Both the position numbers and the translations under genes were made by a program. From the NCBI RefSeq assembly GCF_013364235.1, contig NZ_CP054919.1:4314701-4378700 (forward strand): a stretch of DNA of 64,000 nucleotides, in the 5' to 3' direction. Below, piece after piece: positions 1 to 8,351 of the stretch. Source of the DNA: Kitasatospora sp. NA04385 (GTDB lineage: Bacteria; Actinomycetota; Actinomycetes; Streptomycetales; Streptomycetaceae). Under the pieces are notes generated by a model. That model was given only the letters and a program-made list of their open reading frames with translations. It was not told the DNA's origin and did not search any database. Every line of letters starts with the position of its first letter. Positions within the stretch are counted from its first letter, which is position 1.

Positions 1-552
1 GTGATGGTGGCGGGTGCGGTGGTCCGGTCGGCGCGCGGGCGGCGGACGGCGGCGGGTTCGGTGGCGGCGGCGCTGGCCGTGCTCGGACTGGGCGGGTGCA
101 TGTCGGTGGGCGCGGACGCCCCCGGCGGGGTGGTGCAGGTGAAGCCGTCCGGGACGGGCGGCCCGGCGGCCAGCGCCAAGCCGGGCGCCGGGCCGGGCGT
201 GCGGCAGGGGGCCAGGCCGGGGGAGCACGGCGGTTCGCTGAGCCTTGACGGGGCGTCACCCGGCGCGACGCCCTCCACCGGGGCCCAGGCGCCCGGGGCC
301 ACCCCGCCGCCGGTGTCCGCGGGGGTGCCGGGCGCGCCGGTGCAGGTGCCCGCCCCGTCGGTGAGCAGCGCGGCCCCGTCCGGGACGCCGAGCGGACCGG
401 CCACGCCCCCGTCGCCGCCCGCCTCGCCCCCGGCGGACACCTCGCCGACCCCGCAGAGCAGCCCGCCGGCGCCCTCGCACTCGGCGGCGCCGTCCGGGAC
501 GCCCAGCGGCCCCGGGCCGGAGTCGCCGAGCGGGTCGCCCTCGGCGCACTGA
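1..552 (+). CDS. Pro/Ser/Gly-rich putative lipoprotein (5' end at window edge)
   Basis: The reading frame opens at the first base with GTG-ATG, so the true start may lie outside the window. Residues 1-33 look like a lipoprotein signal: basic residues, a hydrophobic Ala/Val/Leu stretch, then a Leu-Gly-Gly-Cys lipobox with Cys33. The rest (to residue 183) is low-complexity Pro/Ser/Gly/Ala sequence with no recognisable fold, so it is probably a surface-exposed spacer-like lipoprotein. The function is not recognised. It is followed by about 220 bp of leader before the helicase gene. Confidence 0.6.
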   Translation: MMVAGAVVRSARGRRTAAGSVAAALAVLGLGGCMSVGADAPGGVVQVKPSGTGGPAASAKPGAGPGVRQGARPGEHGGSLSLDGASPGATPSTGAQAPGATPPPVSAGVPGAPVQVPAPSVSSAAPSGTPSGPATPPSPPASPPADTSPTPQSSPPAPSHSAAPSGTPSGPGPESPSGSPSAH

Positions 553-651
553 GCCGTCCCGGCCTTCGTTCGACCGTGCTGACCAGGGGATTTGCCTCTG
601 ATCCGGAGGCTCCCCTATGGTGGTAGATCGTTCGTTTGATCCTATTTGGCT

Positions 652-678
652 GGCGCTCCTCATACACCTTTGAGCGCC
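652..678 (+). promoter_or_regulatory. Hairpin in helicase 5' leader
   Basis: GGCGCTC at 652-658 pairs perfectly with GAGCGCC at 672-678 around a 13-nt loop, about 95 bp before the helicase start. The stretch 553-773 has no gene and is less GC-rich than its surroundings, as expected of a promoter and leader. Whether the hairpin attenuates, stabilises or does nothing cannot be told from sequence. The link to cold-responsive control of DEAD-box helicase mRNA is only an analogy. Confidence 0.3.
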
Positions 679-773
679 CTTGGCGCGTTCCGGCGATCCG
701 TGGCTGACCGCATAGAGGCGGTTTTTCAACAGACCCCCGGACTTTGGCGCGTGCCACTTCCGGAAGGTTTTGC

Positions 774-3011
774 ATGTCTCTCGTTGACGACGCCCGCTTC
801 GCCATGCCCGCGAACGGGTCCGACGCCGACTCCCTCGACACCGACACGCTGGACGCGGAGCTCGCCGAGCTGACCGACGTCGACAGCGACACCGACCTCG
901 ACGCGGACACCGACGCCGCCGAGGCCGCCGACACCGAGCCCACCATCACCTTCGGTGACCTGGGCCTGCACGACGACGTCGTCCGGGCGCTCGCCAAGCG
1001 CGGCGTCACCACCCCGTTCCCGATCCAGGCCGCGACCATCCCGGACGCGCTGGCCGGCAAGGACGTGCTCGGCCGCGGCCGCACCGGCTCCGGCAAGACC
1101 CTGAGCTTCGGCCTCCCGCTGCTGACCCGCCTCGCCGACGGCGAGCGCACCAAGGCCAAGCACCCGCGCGGCCTGATCCTGGTCCCGACCCGCGAGCTGG
1201 CGATGCAGGTCGCCGACGCGCTGGAGCCGTTCGGCTCGGTGCTCGGCCTGCGCCTGAAGGTGGTCTGCGGCGGCACCTCGATGTCGAACCAGATCTACGC
1301 CCTGGAGCGCGGCGTCGACGTCCTGGTGGCCACCCCCGGCCGCCTGCGCGACCTGATCAACCGCGGCTCCGCCAAGATGGACGAGGTCGAGATCGCCGTC
1401 CTGGACGAGGCCGACCAGATGGCCGACATGGGCTTCCTGCCCGAGGTCACCGAGATCCTCGACCTGGTGCCGGCCGGCGGCCAGCGCCTGCTGTTCTCCG
1501 CCACGCTGGAGAACGAGATCGACACCCTGGTCAAGCGCTACCTGAAGAACCCGGTCACCCACGAGGTCGACCCGTCGGCCGGCGCGGTCACCACCATGAC
1601 CCACCACATCCTGGTCGTGAAGCCCAAGGACAAGGCGCCGATCACCAACGCGATCGCCGCCCGCAAGGGCCGCACCATCATCTTCGTCCGCACCCAGATG
1701 GGCGCGGACCGGGTCGCCCAGCAGCTGCTGGAGGCCGGGGTGAAGGCCGACGCGCTGCACGGCGGCATGACCCAGGGCGCCCGCACCCGGGTCCTCGGCG
1801 ACTTCAAGGACGGCTACCTGAACGTGGTCGTCGCCACCGACGTCGCCGCCCGCGGCATCCACGTCGACGGCATCGACCTGGTGCTGAACGTCGACCCGGC
1901 CGGTGACCACAAGGACTACCTGCACCGCTCCGGCCGCACCGCCCGGGCCGGCCGCTCCGGCATCGTCGTCACCCTGGTGCTGCCGCACCAGCGCCGCGGC
2001 GTGTTCCGCCTGATGGAGGACGCGGGCGTGGACGCCTCGCGCCACATCCTCGACCACGCCTTCGACGCCGAGGTGGCCCGGATCACCGGCGCCCGCTCGC
2101 TGGTCGAGGTCCAGGCCGAGAGCGCGTCCGGCATCGCCGGCGCCGCCGAGCGCGAGGTCGCCGAGCTCACCCGTGAGCTGGAGCGCGCCCAGCGCCGCGC
2201 CACCGAGCTGCGCGAGGAGGCCGACCGCCTGGCCGCCCGCGCCGCCCGCGAGCGCGCCGACCTGGGCATCGAGGACGAGGAGCCGGCCGCCGAGGCCGAC
2301 GCCGAGGCCCCCGTCGCCGCTGCCGTCGAGACCGAGCCGGTCGCGGCCGCCGCCGTCGCCGAGGAGCGCGCCCCGTCCTACCGCGAGGCCCGCAGTGAGC
2401 GCCCGGCCTACAACAACCGTGACCGCGGCGACCGTGAGCGTGGCGGTTTCAACCGTGACGACCGTGGTGGTCGTTCCTTCGGTGGCGACCGTGAGCGCGG
2501 TGGCTTCAACCGTGACGACCGTGGTGGTCGTTCCTTCGGTGGCGACCGTGAGCGTGGCGGTTTCAACCGTGACGACCGTGGTGGCCGCTCCTTCGGTGGC
2601 GACCGCGAGCGCGGTGGCTTCAACCGTGACGACCGCGGCGGCCGCTCCTTCGGTGACCGTCCGGCCCGCTCCTTCGGCGACCGTGACCGTGGCGAGCGTG
2701 GCGGTTTCAACCGTGACGACCGTGGTGGTCGTTCCTTCGGTGGCGACCGTGAGCGCGGTGGCTTCAACCGTGACGACCGTGGTGGCCGCTCCTTCGGCGA
2801 CCGTGACCGCGGCCAGGCCGGTGGCGGCAGCCGTCCGTTCGCGCGGCGCGACGACCACCGTGCCGGTGGGCGCCCGCAGGGCGGTGGCTTCAACCGTGAC
2901 GACCGTGGCGGCCGCTCCTTCGGTGGCGACCGTGAGCGCGGTGGCTTCAACCGCGACGACCGCGGCGGCTACAACGGTGGCGGCGACCGCAAGCCGCGCT
3001 GGAAGAACTGA
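774..3011 (+). CDS. DEAD-box ATP-dependent RNA helicase with RGG tail
   Basis: A 745-residue RNA helicase that should unwind RNA duplexes using ATP (ribosome assembly, RNA decay or cold adaptation in this family). From ATG 774 the motifs run in order: Q-motif PFPIQ near 81-85, Walker A GRTGSGKT 102-109, PTRELA 138-143, DEAD 211-214, SAT 242-244, and the motif VI HRSGRTARAG near residue 390. The last 200 residues are low complexity: eight copies of GGFNRDDRGG joined by RSFGGDRER-like spacers, an RNA-binding RGG/RDD tail. The DNA repeats of about 57 bp that encode it are prone to slippage. An upstream TTG at 744 keeps the frame, but ATG 774 has a GGAAGG ribosome site at suitable distance and is preferred. 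N-terminal residues 15-55 are strongly acidic (Asp/Thr-rich). Confidence 0.95.
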   Translation: MSLVDDARFAMPANGSDADSLDTDTLDAELAELTDVDSDTDLDADTDAAEAADTEPTITFGDLGLHDDVVRALAKRGVTTPFPIQAATIPDALAGKDVLGRGRTGSGKTLSFGLPLLTRLADGERTKAKHPRGLILVPTRELAMQVADALEPFGSVLGLRLKVVCGGTSMSNQIYALERGVDVLVATPGRLRDLINRGSAKMDEVEIAVLDEADQMADMGFLPEVTEILDLVPAGGQRLLFSATLENEIDTLVKRYLKNPVTHEVDPSAGAVTTMTHHILVVKPKDKAPITNAIAARKGRTIIFVRTQMGADRVAQQLLEAGVKADALHGGMTQGARTRVLGDFKDGYLNVVVATDVAARGIHVDGIDLVLNVDPAGDHKDYLHRSGRTARAGRSGIVVTLVLPHQRRGVFRLMEDAGVDASRHILDHAFDAEVARITGARSLVEVQAESASGIAGAAEREVAELTRELERAQRRATELREEADRLAARAARERADLGIEDEEPAAEADAEAPVAAAVETEPVAAAAVAEERAPSYREARSERPAYNNRDRGDRERGGFNRDDRGGRSFGGDRERGGFNRDDRGGRSFGGDRERGGFNRDDRGGRSFGGDRERGGFNRDDRGGRSFGDRPARSFGDRDRGERGGFNRDDRGGRSFGGDRERGGFNRDDRGGRSFGDRDRGQAGGGSRPFARRDDHRAGGRPQGGGFNRDDRGGRSFGGDRERGGFNRDDRGGYNGGGDRKPRWKN

Positions 3012-3033
3012 CCTGCCGCAGGCAGTGCGATCC

Positions 3034-3063
3034 GGGCCCGTTCCACTTCGGTGGGGCGGGCCC
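3034..3063 (+). terminator. Helicase terminator with UUCG loop
   Basis: A 13-bp stem (3034-3046 with 3051-3063, allowing two G-U pairs) closes on the tetraloop TTCG at 3047-3050, 22 bp after the helicase stop. No T-run follows, which is usual in actinomycetes. It is probably the intrinsic terminator of the helicase gene. Confidence 0.65.
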
Positions 3064-3127
3064 GCCCGCGTTCCCGGGGGTGAAAATCGCTGGTGGGCAA
3101 GGGAGTTGGCGGTTAGCGTGCCGGAGC

Positions 3128-3946
3128 ATGAGCAGTAGGCAGAAGGCCGTGGCCGCGCAGAACGAGCAGATCGCCGACCAGGGCGAGTACCGGAGCCCGA
3201 GCGGGGCGGTGGTGCGGATCGCCGAGGAGCTGGCCGAGGCCCGGGCCGGCACGGTGTCGTACCCGGCGGACGTGGAGTTCGGACCGGCCCCGGGGCCGTC
3301 GGCGGCCGGGGCGGTGGTCGAGGTGACTGACGAGGGCAGCATGCAGGCCGCCCGGCGGCTGGTGGGGGACGGCGGGCGCGGCGTCGCGGTGCTGAACTTC
3401 GCGTCCGCGCGCAACCCCGGCGGCGGGTACCTGCGCGGCGCCAAGGCCCAGGAGGAGGACGTCTGCCGCTCCTCGCTGCTGTACCGCTGCCTGCTGGAGG
3501 CCCCGGACTACTACGCGGCGCACCGCGCCTCCACCGACCTGCACTACAGCCACCGGGTGATCTGGTCGCCCGGCGTGCCGGTGATCCGGGACGACCGGGG
3601 GGAGCTGCTGGAGCGCACCCACCGGGTCGGCTTCCTGACCTCGCCCGCGCCCAACGCGGGCCAGCTGGTGCTGCGTTCGCCCGGGCGGAGGTTCGACCTC
3701 GGCCCGGTGCTGGCCGAGCGGGCCGGGCGGGTGCTGGCCGTCGCGGCCCGGCACGGCGCCCGGGAGCTGGTGCTGGGCGCGTGGGGCTGCGGGGTGTTCC
3801 GCAACGACCCGGCGGAGGTGGCGGACACGTTCGGGCAGGCCCTGGACGGGTGGGGCGCGGCCTTCGACCGGGTGGTGTTCGCGGTCTGGGACCGCGACCG
3901 GCCCTCGGCGAACCGGACGGCCTTCGAGCGGCGGTTCGGCGGCTGA
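3128..3946 (+). CDS. Bacterial-type PARG / macro-fold protein (TIGR02452-like)
   Basis: A 272-residue protein of the microbial poly(ADP-ribose) glycohydrolase-like family (TIGR02452/DUF2263), which removes ADP-ribose from modified macromolecules. The N-terminal 'NEQIADQGEYRSPSG' block is typical. The catalytic signature is complete: Asn96-Pro-Gly-Gly-Gly (GGG 98-100) followed by Gln-Glu-Glu 108-110. The C-terminal part has the expected 'LVLGAWGCGVFRNDP' ADP-ribose-binding loop and ends in a conserved 'FAVWD' strand. Length is normal for the family. An in-frame GTG at 3080 would add 16 residues, but the family usually starts close to the ATG at 3128. The substrate (protein, DNA or RNA ADP-ribosylation) is not inferable here; no ADP-ribosyltransferase gene is adjacent. 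Confidence 0.85.
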   Translation: MSSRQKAVAAQNEQIADQGEYRSPSGAVVRIAEELAEARAGTVSYPADVEFGPAPGPSAAGAVVEVTDEGSMQAARRLVGDGGRGVAVLNFASARNPGGGYLRGAKAQEEDVCRSSLLYRCLLEAPDYYAAHRASTDLHYSHRVIWSPGVPVIRDDRGELLERTHRVGFLTSPAPNAGQLVLRSPGRRFDLGPVLAERAGRVLAVAARHGARELVLGAWGCGVFRNDPAEVADTFGQALDGWGAAFDRVVFAVWDRDRPSANRTAFERRFGG

Positions 3947-4078
3947 ACCCGGCGGGCCGTCGCCTTGGCGAACCCGGCGAATCCGGTGGCCGGGCACGGC
4001 CGCGGCTCCCCGGTGCTCCCGCGCTCCTGCGTGCCCCCGCGTGCCTCGCGCGCTGTCGAGCCGGTGCGCGGCCGGGCG

Positions 4079-4378
4079 TCAGTCGCCGGTGGCCAGCGCG
4101 GAGGCGGCGGCCACCACGCCCGTCACCGACAGCACGGCCGGCCAGGCGCCGATCTTCTTCGCCAGCGGGTGCGAGCCGCCGAACGCCGCCAGGTACAGCG
4201 TGGTCAGCCCCGCGGCGGCCGGCACCCCCGACCGGCGCCCCCAGCGCACCGCGGCGGTCGCCCCGGCGGCGGCCAGCACCGCGCCGCCCAGTTCGCGCCG
4301 ACCACTGAACCGCGCGGTCGCGTACCCGCCGATCAGCCCGGCGGCGGCGACTGCGGCGGTGGCGGGGAAACGGGCCAT
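4079..4378 (-). CDS. Small hydrophobic membrane protein, unknown
   Basis: A 99-residue Ala/Gly-rich protein with about three hydrophobic segments (near residues 5-20, 28-45 and 75-97) and a short basic loop 'VRWGRRSG' between them. This looks like a small integral membrane protein of a kind common in Streptomyces and usually annotated as hypothetical. It is divergent from the ltrA-like gene, sharing about 125 bp of promoter region. The ATG at 4378 is chosen because the longer upstream frame is the antisense shadow of ltrA. No function can be assigned. Confidence 0.6.
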   Translation of the reverse strand: MARFPATAAVAAAGLIGGYATARFSGRRELGGAVLAAAGATAAVRWGRRSGVPAAAGLTTLYLAAFGGSHPLAKKIGAWPAVLSVTGVVAAASALATGD

Positions 4379-4504
4379 GGGACGGACTCCTTCACGACGG
4401 CGGACCGGCTCGGCCGGTGGACGCACCGGTGGACGCACCGTCCACGGTAACGCTCCTAACGAGCCGCCCGCCGTGCGGGGAACGGGGATTGGGATACTCG
4501 GGCG

Positions 4505-5851
4505 GTGACCGATCGAGAGCTTGCACCGACGGGGGACGGGGAGCTGCGGGCAAGCCCGCTGGAGCTCTTCTTCGACCTGGTCTTCGTCTTCGTCATCACC
4601 CAGCTCACCGCGAGCCTGGCCCACCACCTCACCCCGGGCGGCCTCGCCCGGGTGCTGGTGATGCTGGCGGTGATCTGGTGGATGTACGACGCCTACATCT
4701 GGGTGGCCAACGCCGTCCCGCCGCGCACGGCCGGGCAGCGGGCGCTGATGCTGCTGGGAATGGGCTGCTTCCTGGTGATCGCGCTGAGCGTGCCGCGGGC
4801 CTTCGAAGGCGGCGGGGAGATCTTCGGCTGGGCGTACCTGCTGGTGATCGCCGTGCACACCGGGATGTTCGCCACCGCCGGGGTCCGGCCCGGGGCGGTG
4901 GCCCGGATGGGCGCGCTCAACCTGCTCGGGGCCGGGCTGGTGATCACCGGCGGCTACCTCCGCGGCGGGCCCGAACTGCTGCTCTGGACGGCCGCGTTCG
5001 GCCTCCAGCTGGCCATCCCGTACCTGGTCGACCTGCCGCGCTTCCAGCTGCGCGCCGACCACTTCGTGGAGCGCCACGGGCTGGTGGTGATCGTGGCCTT
5101 CGGCGAGTCGGTGATCGCCATCGGGGTCGGCATCGACGGGGCCGAGCTGACCCCGGCGCTGATCGGCGCCGCGATGCTCGCGCTGGCGGTCTGCGTCGGC
5201 CTGTGGTGGGCGTACTTCGGCGCGGACGACGACGAGCACGCCGTCCGTGCGATGGCCCGGCTCGACGACGCGCAGCGCAACCTGACCGCCATCAAGGTCT
5301 ACAACCTGGGCCACTACGCGCTGTTGCTGGGGGTGATCCTGTTCGCCACCGGCGCCAAGACCGCCACCGCGCACCCGACCGAGCCGATCCACCTGCCCGA
5401 GGCGCTCGCCCTGGCCGGCGGTGTCGCGCTCTTCCTGGGCGCCAACACCGCCGCCCGCCGCATCCTCGCCTTCGGCACCGGCCGGTTGCGCCTGCTGGCC
5501 GCCGCATTGGTCCTGGCCGCCGTCCCGCTCGGCATCCGGATCAGCCCGCTCGCCCAACTCGCCTGCACCGTCGTGGTCCTGGCGCTGGTCTTCGCGGTGG
5601 AGAGCCGCTCGGCGGGCCTGAACGCGAACGCGGATACCGACACGGATACCGACGCGGAGACGGGCGGCGGGTCGACGGCCGGGCGGCCGACCGCCGGACG
5701 GCCGTCAGGCGCGGAAGACGTGATCGGTGTGCCAGCCGACGTACTCCGGCCGGACCCGGAACACGGCCTTCGAGGGCTGTCGCACCGGGGCCCCGTCGAG
5801 CTCGGCGACCAGCGTGCCCCCGTGGCCCTGGCCGCCGACGAAACGGGGTGA
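4505..5851 (+). CDS. ltrA: Low temperature requirement protein A (LtrA) family membrane protein
   Basis: A 448-residue polytopic membrane protein of the LtrA family (PF06772). The hallmark 'PLELFFDLVFVFVITQL' opens the first transmembrane segment near residue 20, the family's acidic motif 'FGESVIAIGVGI' lies near residue 200, and 'LWWAYFGADDDEHA' follows. The family's biochemical role is not established; the name comes from a Listeria cold-growth mutant. The GTG start at 4505 is the first in frame. Oddity: the last ~80 residues after 'VVLALVFAVESRS' are low-complexity (Asp/Thr, Gly/Arg) and non-family. They overlap the convergent HNH gene by 147 bp, so the reading frame appears extended past the usual C-terminus. 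Confidence 0.85.
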   Translation: MTDRELAPTGDGELRASPLELFFDLVFVFVITQLTASLAHHLTPGGLARVLVMLAVIWWMYDAYIWVANAVPPRTAGQRALMLLGMGCFLVIALSVPRAFEGGGEIFGWAYLLVIAVHTGMFATAGVRPGAVARMGALNLLGAGLVITGGYLRGGPELLLWTAAFGLQLAIPYLVDLPRFQLRADHFVERHGLVVIVAFGESVIAIGVGIDGAELTPALIGAAMLALAVCVGLWWAYFGADDDEHAVRAMARLDDAQRNLTAIKVYNLGHYALLLGVILFATGAKTATAHPTEPIHLPEALALAGGVALFLGANTAARRILAFGTGRLRLLAAALVLAAVPLGIRISPLAQLACTVVVLALVFAVESRSAGLNANADTDTDTDAETGGGSTAGRPTAGRPSGAEDVIGVPADVLRPDPEHGLRGLSHRGPVELGDQRAPVALAADETG

Positions 5852-6619
5852 CACCCTCAGCGTCAGCTCCTCGCTCAGCCCGAGCACCCCGTAGTCGAAC
5901 AGCGCGTGGTGCAGGCCGCACAGGGCGATCCCGTTCTGCACCACGTCCGGCCCGCCGCTGGCGTGTGCGTGGACGTGGGCGGCCTGCACGCCCACCGGGG
6001 TGCCGTCGAGCAGGCCGCCGAACCCGCAGACGGCGCAGGCGTATCCGTACAGCGGGAGGACCGCGCGGGCGAACCCGCTGTCGCGGACCCGCCGGTACTC
6101 CTGCCGGTACCGGGGCTCGGCGGGCGGTAGGGCCTCCTGGAGGGACTGCTCCAGGGCGCTGCCGGTGCCGCTGCCGCCGACCTTGGCGAGCAGCAGGGTG
6201 CGCACCCGGGCCCGGACGTCCCGGTCGCCCAGCAGTTCCTCGACCGCCGGGTGCAGGCGGCCGCGGGCGCCCAGTTCGAGCAGGCGGCGGTGGCCGACCT
6301 CCTTCGGCAGCGGCTCGGAGAACGCGTCGGTGACCGTCCACAGCTCCTTCTCCAGGAGTTGGAACGGCAGCGCGGCCCGTTCCCCGTCCGGGGTCGCCAC
6401 GGTCCTGGTGTGCTGGGCGATCAGTCGGCCGACCGGCTCCGCGGCCTCCTCGTACGAGGTCTCGGTGGTGCCGGACACGGCGAGCCGGTGGTCGATCAGC
6501 CAGAGCAGCAGCAGCGGCTTGTGCGGGGCGCTGCCGCCGCCGCGCAGGCCGGAGCGGTTCAACGTGTCCAGGAGGGCCAGCAGGGCGGGCCCGGTGAGCG
6601 GGACGCCGGCCGCCGTCAT
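5705..6619 (-). CDS. Phosphorothioate-DNA-binding HNH restriction endonuclease (SBD-HNH)
   Basis: A 304-residue nuclease that resembles sulfur-binding-domain (SBD) HNH enzymes of the ScoMcrA type. These are type IV restriction enzymes that cut phosphorothioate-modified DNA. The N-terminal block 'APHKPLLLLWLIDHR' (residues 31-45) is the SBD hallmark, and 'LPFQLLEKELWTV' (84-96) matches the following conserved strand. The C-terminal HNH has CAVC (195-198), the first histidine in 'AAHVHAH' (213-219), Asn229 and CGLHH (234-238). All zinc and catalytic positions look intact. It overlaps the upstream phosphatase gene by ATGA (6616-6619), so the two are probably co-translated. No dnd phosphorothioation genes are in the window, as expected for a gene that excludes modified DNA. 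Confidence 0.75.
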   Translation of the reverse strand: MTAAGVPLTGPALLALLDTLNRSGLRGGGSAPHKPLLLLWLIDHRLAVSGTTETSYEEAAEPVGRLIAQHTRTVATPDGERAALPFQLLEKELWTVTDAFSEPLPKEVGHRRLLELGARGRLHPAVEELLGDRDVRARVRTLLLAKVGGSGTGSALEQSLQEALPPAEPRYRQEYRRVRDSGFARAVLPLYGYACAVCGFGGLLDGTPVGVQAAHVHAHASGGPDVVQNGIALCGLHHALFDYGVLGLSEELTLRVSPRFVGGQGHGGTLVAELDGAPVRQPSKAVFRVRPEYVGWHTDHVFRA

Positions 6620-7314
6620 GCCGGGCCCATCGCGCGGAGTGCGGTGATCTCGGCGTCGGTGGCGCCGTGGTCGCGGAGGTAGGCGTCCAGGGAGCCGTGG
6701 CGGGTGGTGGCGTGGTCGAGGGCGGCGTGCAGGTGGGCGGCCTCGACCGGGCGGGACAGCCGCTCCACCCCCGCCGCGTCGTAGTAGGGGATGGGGCCGC
6801 GGTCCAGACCCAGGCCGGGGTTGGAGCGCAGGAAGTCGGCGGTGACGCCTTCGAGCGGCAGGCCCGCCAGGGTCTGCAGGACGGCGACGGTCAGGCCGGT
6901 GCGGTCCTTGCCGACGGCGCAGTGCACCAGCAGCGGGGCGCCGGTGGCCAGGGCGCGGACGGCGGCGGCGACGGCGATGCCGCCGGTCTCGGCCATGAAC
7001 GGGTACAGCGCGGCCTGGTCCTCGGGCCAGGCCCGGTCGGTGGTGGCCGGGTCGGGCAGCAGCGGCAGGTGCAGGTAGTCGACGCCGTCCGGCAGCCGGT
7101 CGGGGTACTGCGCGACCTCCGGGGAGCTGCGCAGGTCGAGGACGGTGCGGACGCCGAGCTCCGTGAAGCGCCGCAGGCCCTCGTCGGTGAGGCGGTTGAG
7201 GGTGGCCGAGCGGTAGAGCAGCCCGGGGCGGTAGACGCCGGCCCCGGCGTCGCGGAGGTTGGGGACGTCGGGGATGTCGAGGAACGGAGCGGCGGCGATC
7301 TCGGTCTCGGTCAT
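6616..7314 (-). CDS. Tyrosine/serine protein phosphatase (Y_phosphatase3 family)
   Basis: A 232-residue phosphatase of the PF13350 family. It begins 'NLRDAGAGVYRPGLLYRSATL' near residues 17-37, a typical N-terminal substrate-recognition stretch, and carries the P-loop signature HCAVGKDRTG (CX5R with nucleophile Cys and Arg) near the middle. It should dephosphorylate phosphotyrosine or phosphoinositide-like substrates in the cytoplasm. ATG 7314 is preferred; a GTG three codons upstream (7323) is possible. The stop overlaps the start of the SBD-HNH gene, suggesting a two-gene operon. A functional link between a phosphatase and the nuclease is not known to me and may be incidental. Confidence 0.85.
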   Translation of the reverse strand: MTETEIAAAPFLDIPDVPNLRDAGAGVYRPGLLYRSATLNRLTDEGLRRFTELGVRTVLDLRSSPEVAQYPDRLPDGVDYLHLPLLPDPATTDRAWPEDQAALYPFMAETGGIAVAAAVRALATGAPLLVHCAVGKDRTGLTVAVLQTLAGLPLEGVTADFLRSNPGLGLDRGPIPYYDAAGVERLSRPVEAAHLHAALDHATTRHGSLDAYLRDHGATDAEITALRAMGPA

Positions 7315-7443
7315 GCGTTCCACGGTAGGGGCAGGGACGGACGCCGGGCCGGGCCGTTCACCGAACCGGTACCGAGCGCGCGGATCGGTCGGCGGCGGTC
7401 GGTGCCGCGCCGGTGCCCCGCCGGGGTCGGTGTCGCGCCGGGG

Positions 7444-8196
7444 TCAGCGTCCGCCGGCCGCGTCCAGGAAGGCGCCGGTGACGTACGAGGCGGCGGGGGA
7501 GAGCAGGTACAGGATGGTCTCGGCGATCTCCTCGGGCTGACCGCCGCGCCCCATCGGCAGGTGGGGGCCGATCCGGTCGACCCGGCCGGGCTCGCCGCCG
7601 AGGGCGTGGATGCCGGTGTGGATCAGGCCCGGGCGGACGGCGTTGACCCGGATGCCCTCGGCCGCGACCTCCAGGGCCAGGCCGGTGGTCATCGAGTCCA
7701 GCGCGCCCTTGGACGCCGCGTAGTCGACGTACTCGTGGGGCGAGCCGAGCCGGGACGCCGCCGAGCCGACGTTGACGATCGCCCCGCCCCGGCCGCCGTA
7801 CCGGGTGGACATCCGGCGCACCGCCGCGCCCGCGCACAGGAACGGGCCGGTGATGTTGGCGGCCCAGATCCGGTTCAGCCGGTCCTCGTCGAGCTCGTCC
7901 AGCCGGCACTGCTTCTCCAGCGTGCCCGCGTTGTTCACCAGCGCGGTGAGGGTGCCGAGTTCGCGGTCGACCGCCTCGAAGAGCCCGTCCACCCCGGCGG
8001 TGTGCGAGACGTCCGCCCGGACGGCGATCGCGGTGCCGCCGGCGGACCTGATCCGCTCCACCACGGCGTCCGCCGACTCCCGGTCGCTGCGGTAGTTGAC
8101 GCACACCCGGTAGCCGCGCCCGGCGGCGAGCAGCGCGGTGGCCGCCCCGATGCCGCGACCGCCGCCGGTGACCACCAGCACCTCGTCCTGCGCCAT
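7444..8196 (-). CDS. SDR-family NAD(P)-dependent oxidoreductase
   Basis: A 250-residue classical short-chain dehydrogenase/reductase. The cofactor motif TGGGRGIG lies at residues 10-17, NNAG in the middle strand ('ALVNNAGTLEKQ'), and the catalytic Tyr and Lys in 'YVDYAASKGAL'. 'VCVNYRSD' after the second strand lacks an acidic residue at the end of beta-2 and has Arg, which favours NADP(H). The length is standard. The substrate cannot be deduced. It is a single gene followed by a 120-bp gap before the phosphatase gene. Confidence 0.88.
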   Translation of the reverse strand: MAQDEVLVVTGGGRGIGAATALLAAGRGYRVCVNYRSDRESADAVVERIRSAGGTAIAVRADVSHTAGVDGLFEAVDRELGTLTALVNNAGTLEKQCRLDELDEDRLNRIWAANITGPFLCAGAAVRRMSTRYGGRGGAIVNVGSAASRLGSPHEYVDYAASKGALDSMTTGLALEVAAEGIRVNAVRPGLIHTGIHALGGEPGRVDRIGPHLPMGRGGQPEEIAETILYLLSPAASYVTGAFLDAAGGR

Positions 8197-8351
8197 GCCG
8201 CCGCTCCTCCGCCCGTCCGCTGTCCCGCTGGTCAGCTGGTCAGCTGTCCCGCTGTTCCGTCTGTCCGTCCACGATGCGTGTGGTCCCGACCGTAGCCCAT
8301 CGGGTGAAATCCCTTTGCGGGCCGTGCGGTCGGCGGCCGAGCATCACTGCC

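Noticed and set aside
726-2858. 710-residue minus-strand frame across the helicase
   Set aside because: Pure antisense shadow of the GC-rich repetitive helicase gene: Val/Thr/Glu repeats mirror the RGG DNA repeats and there is no family content.
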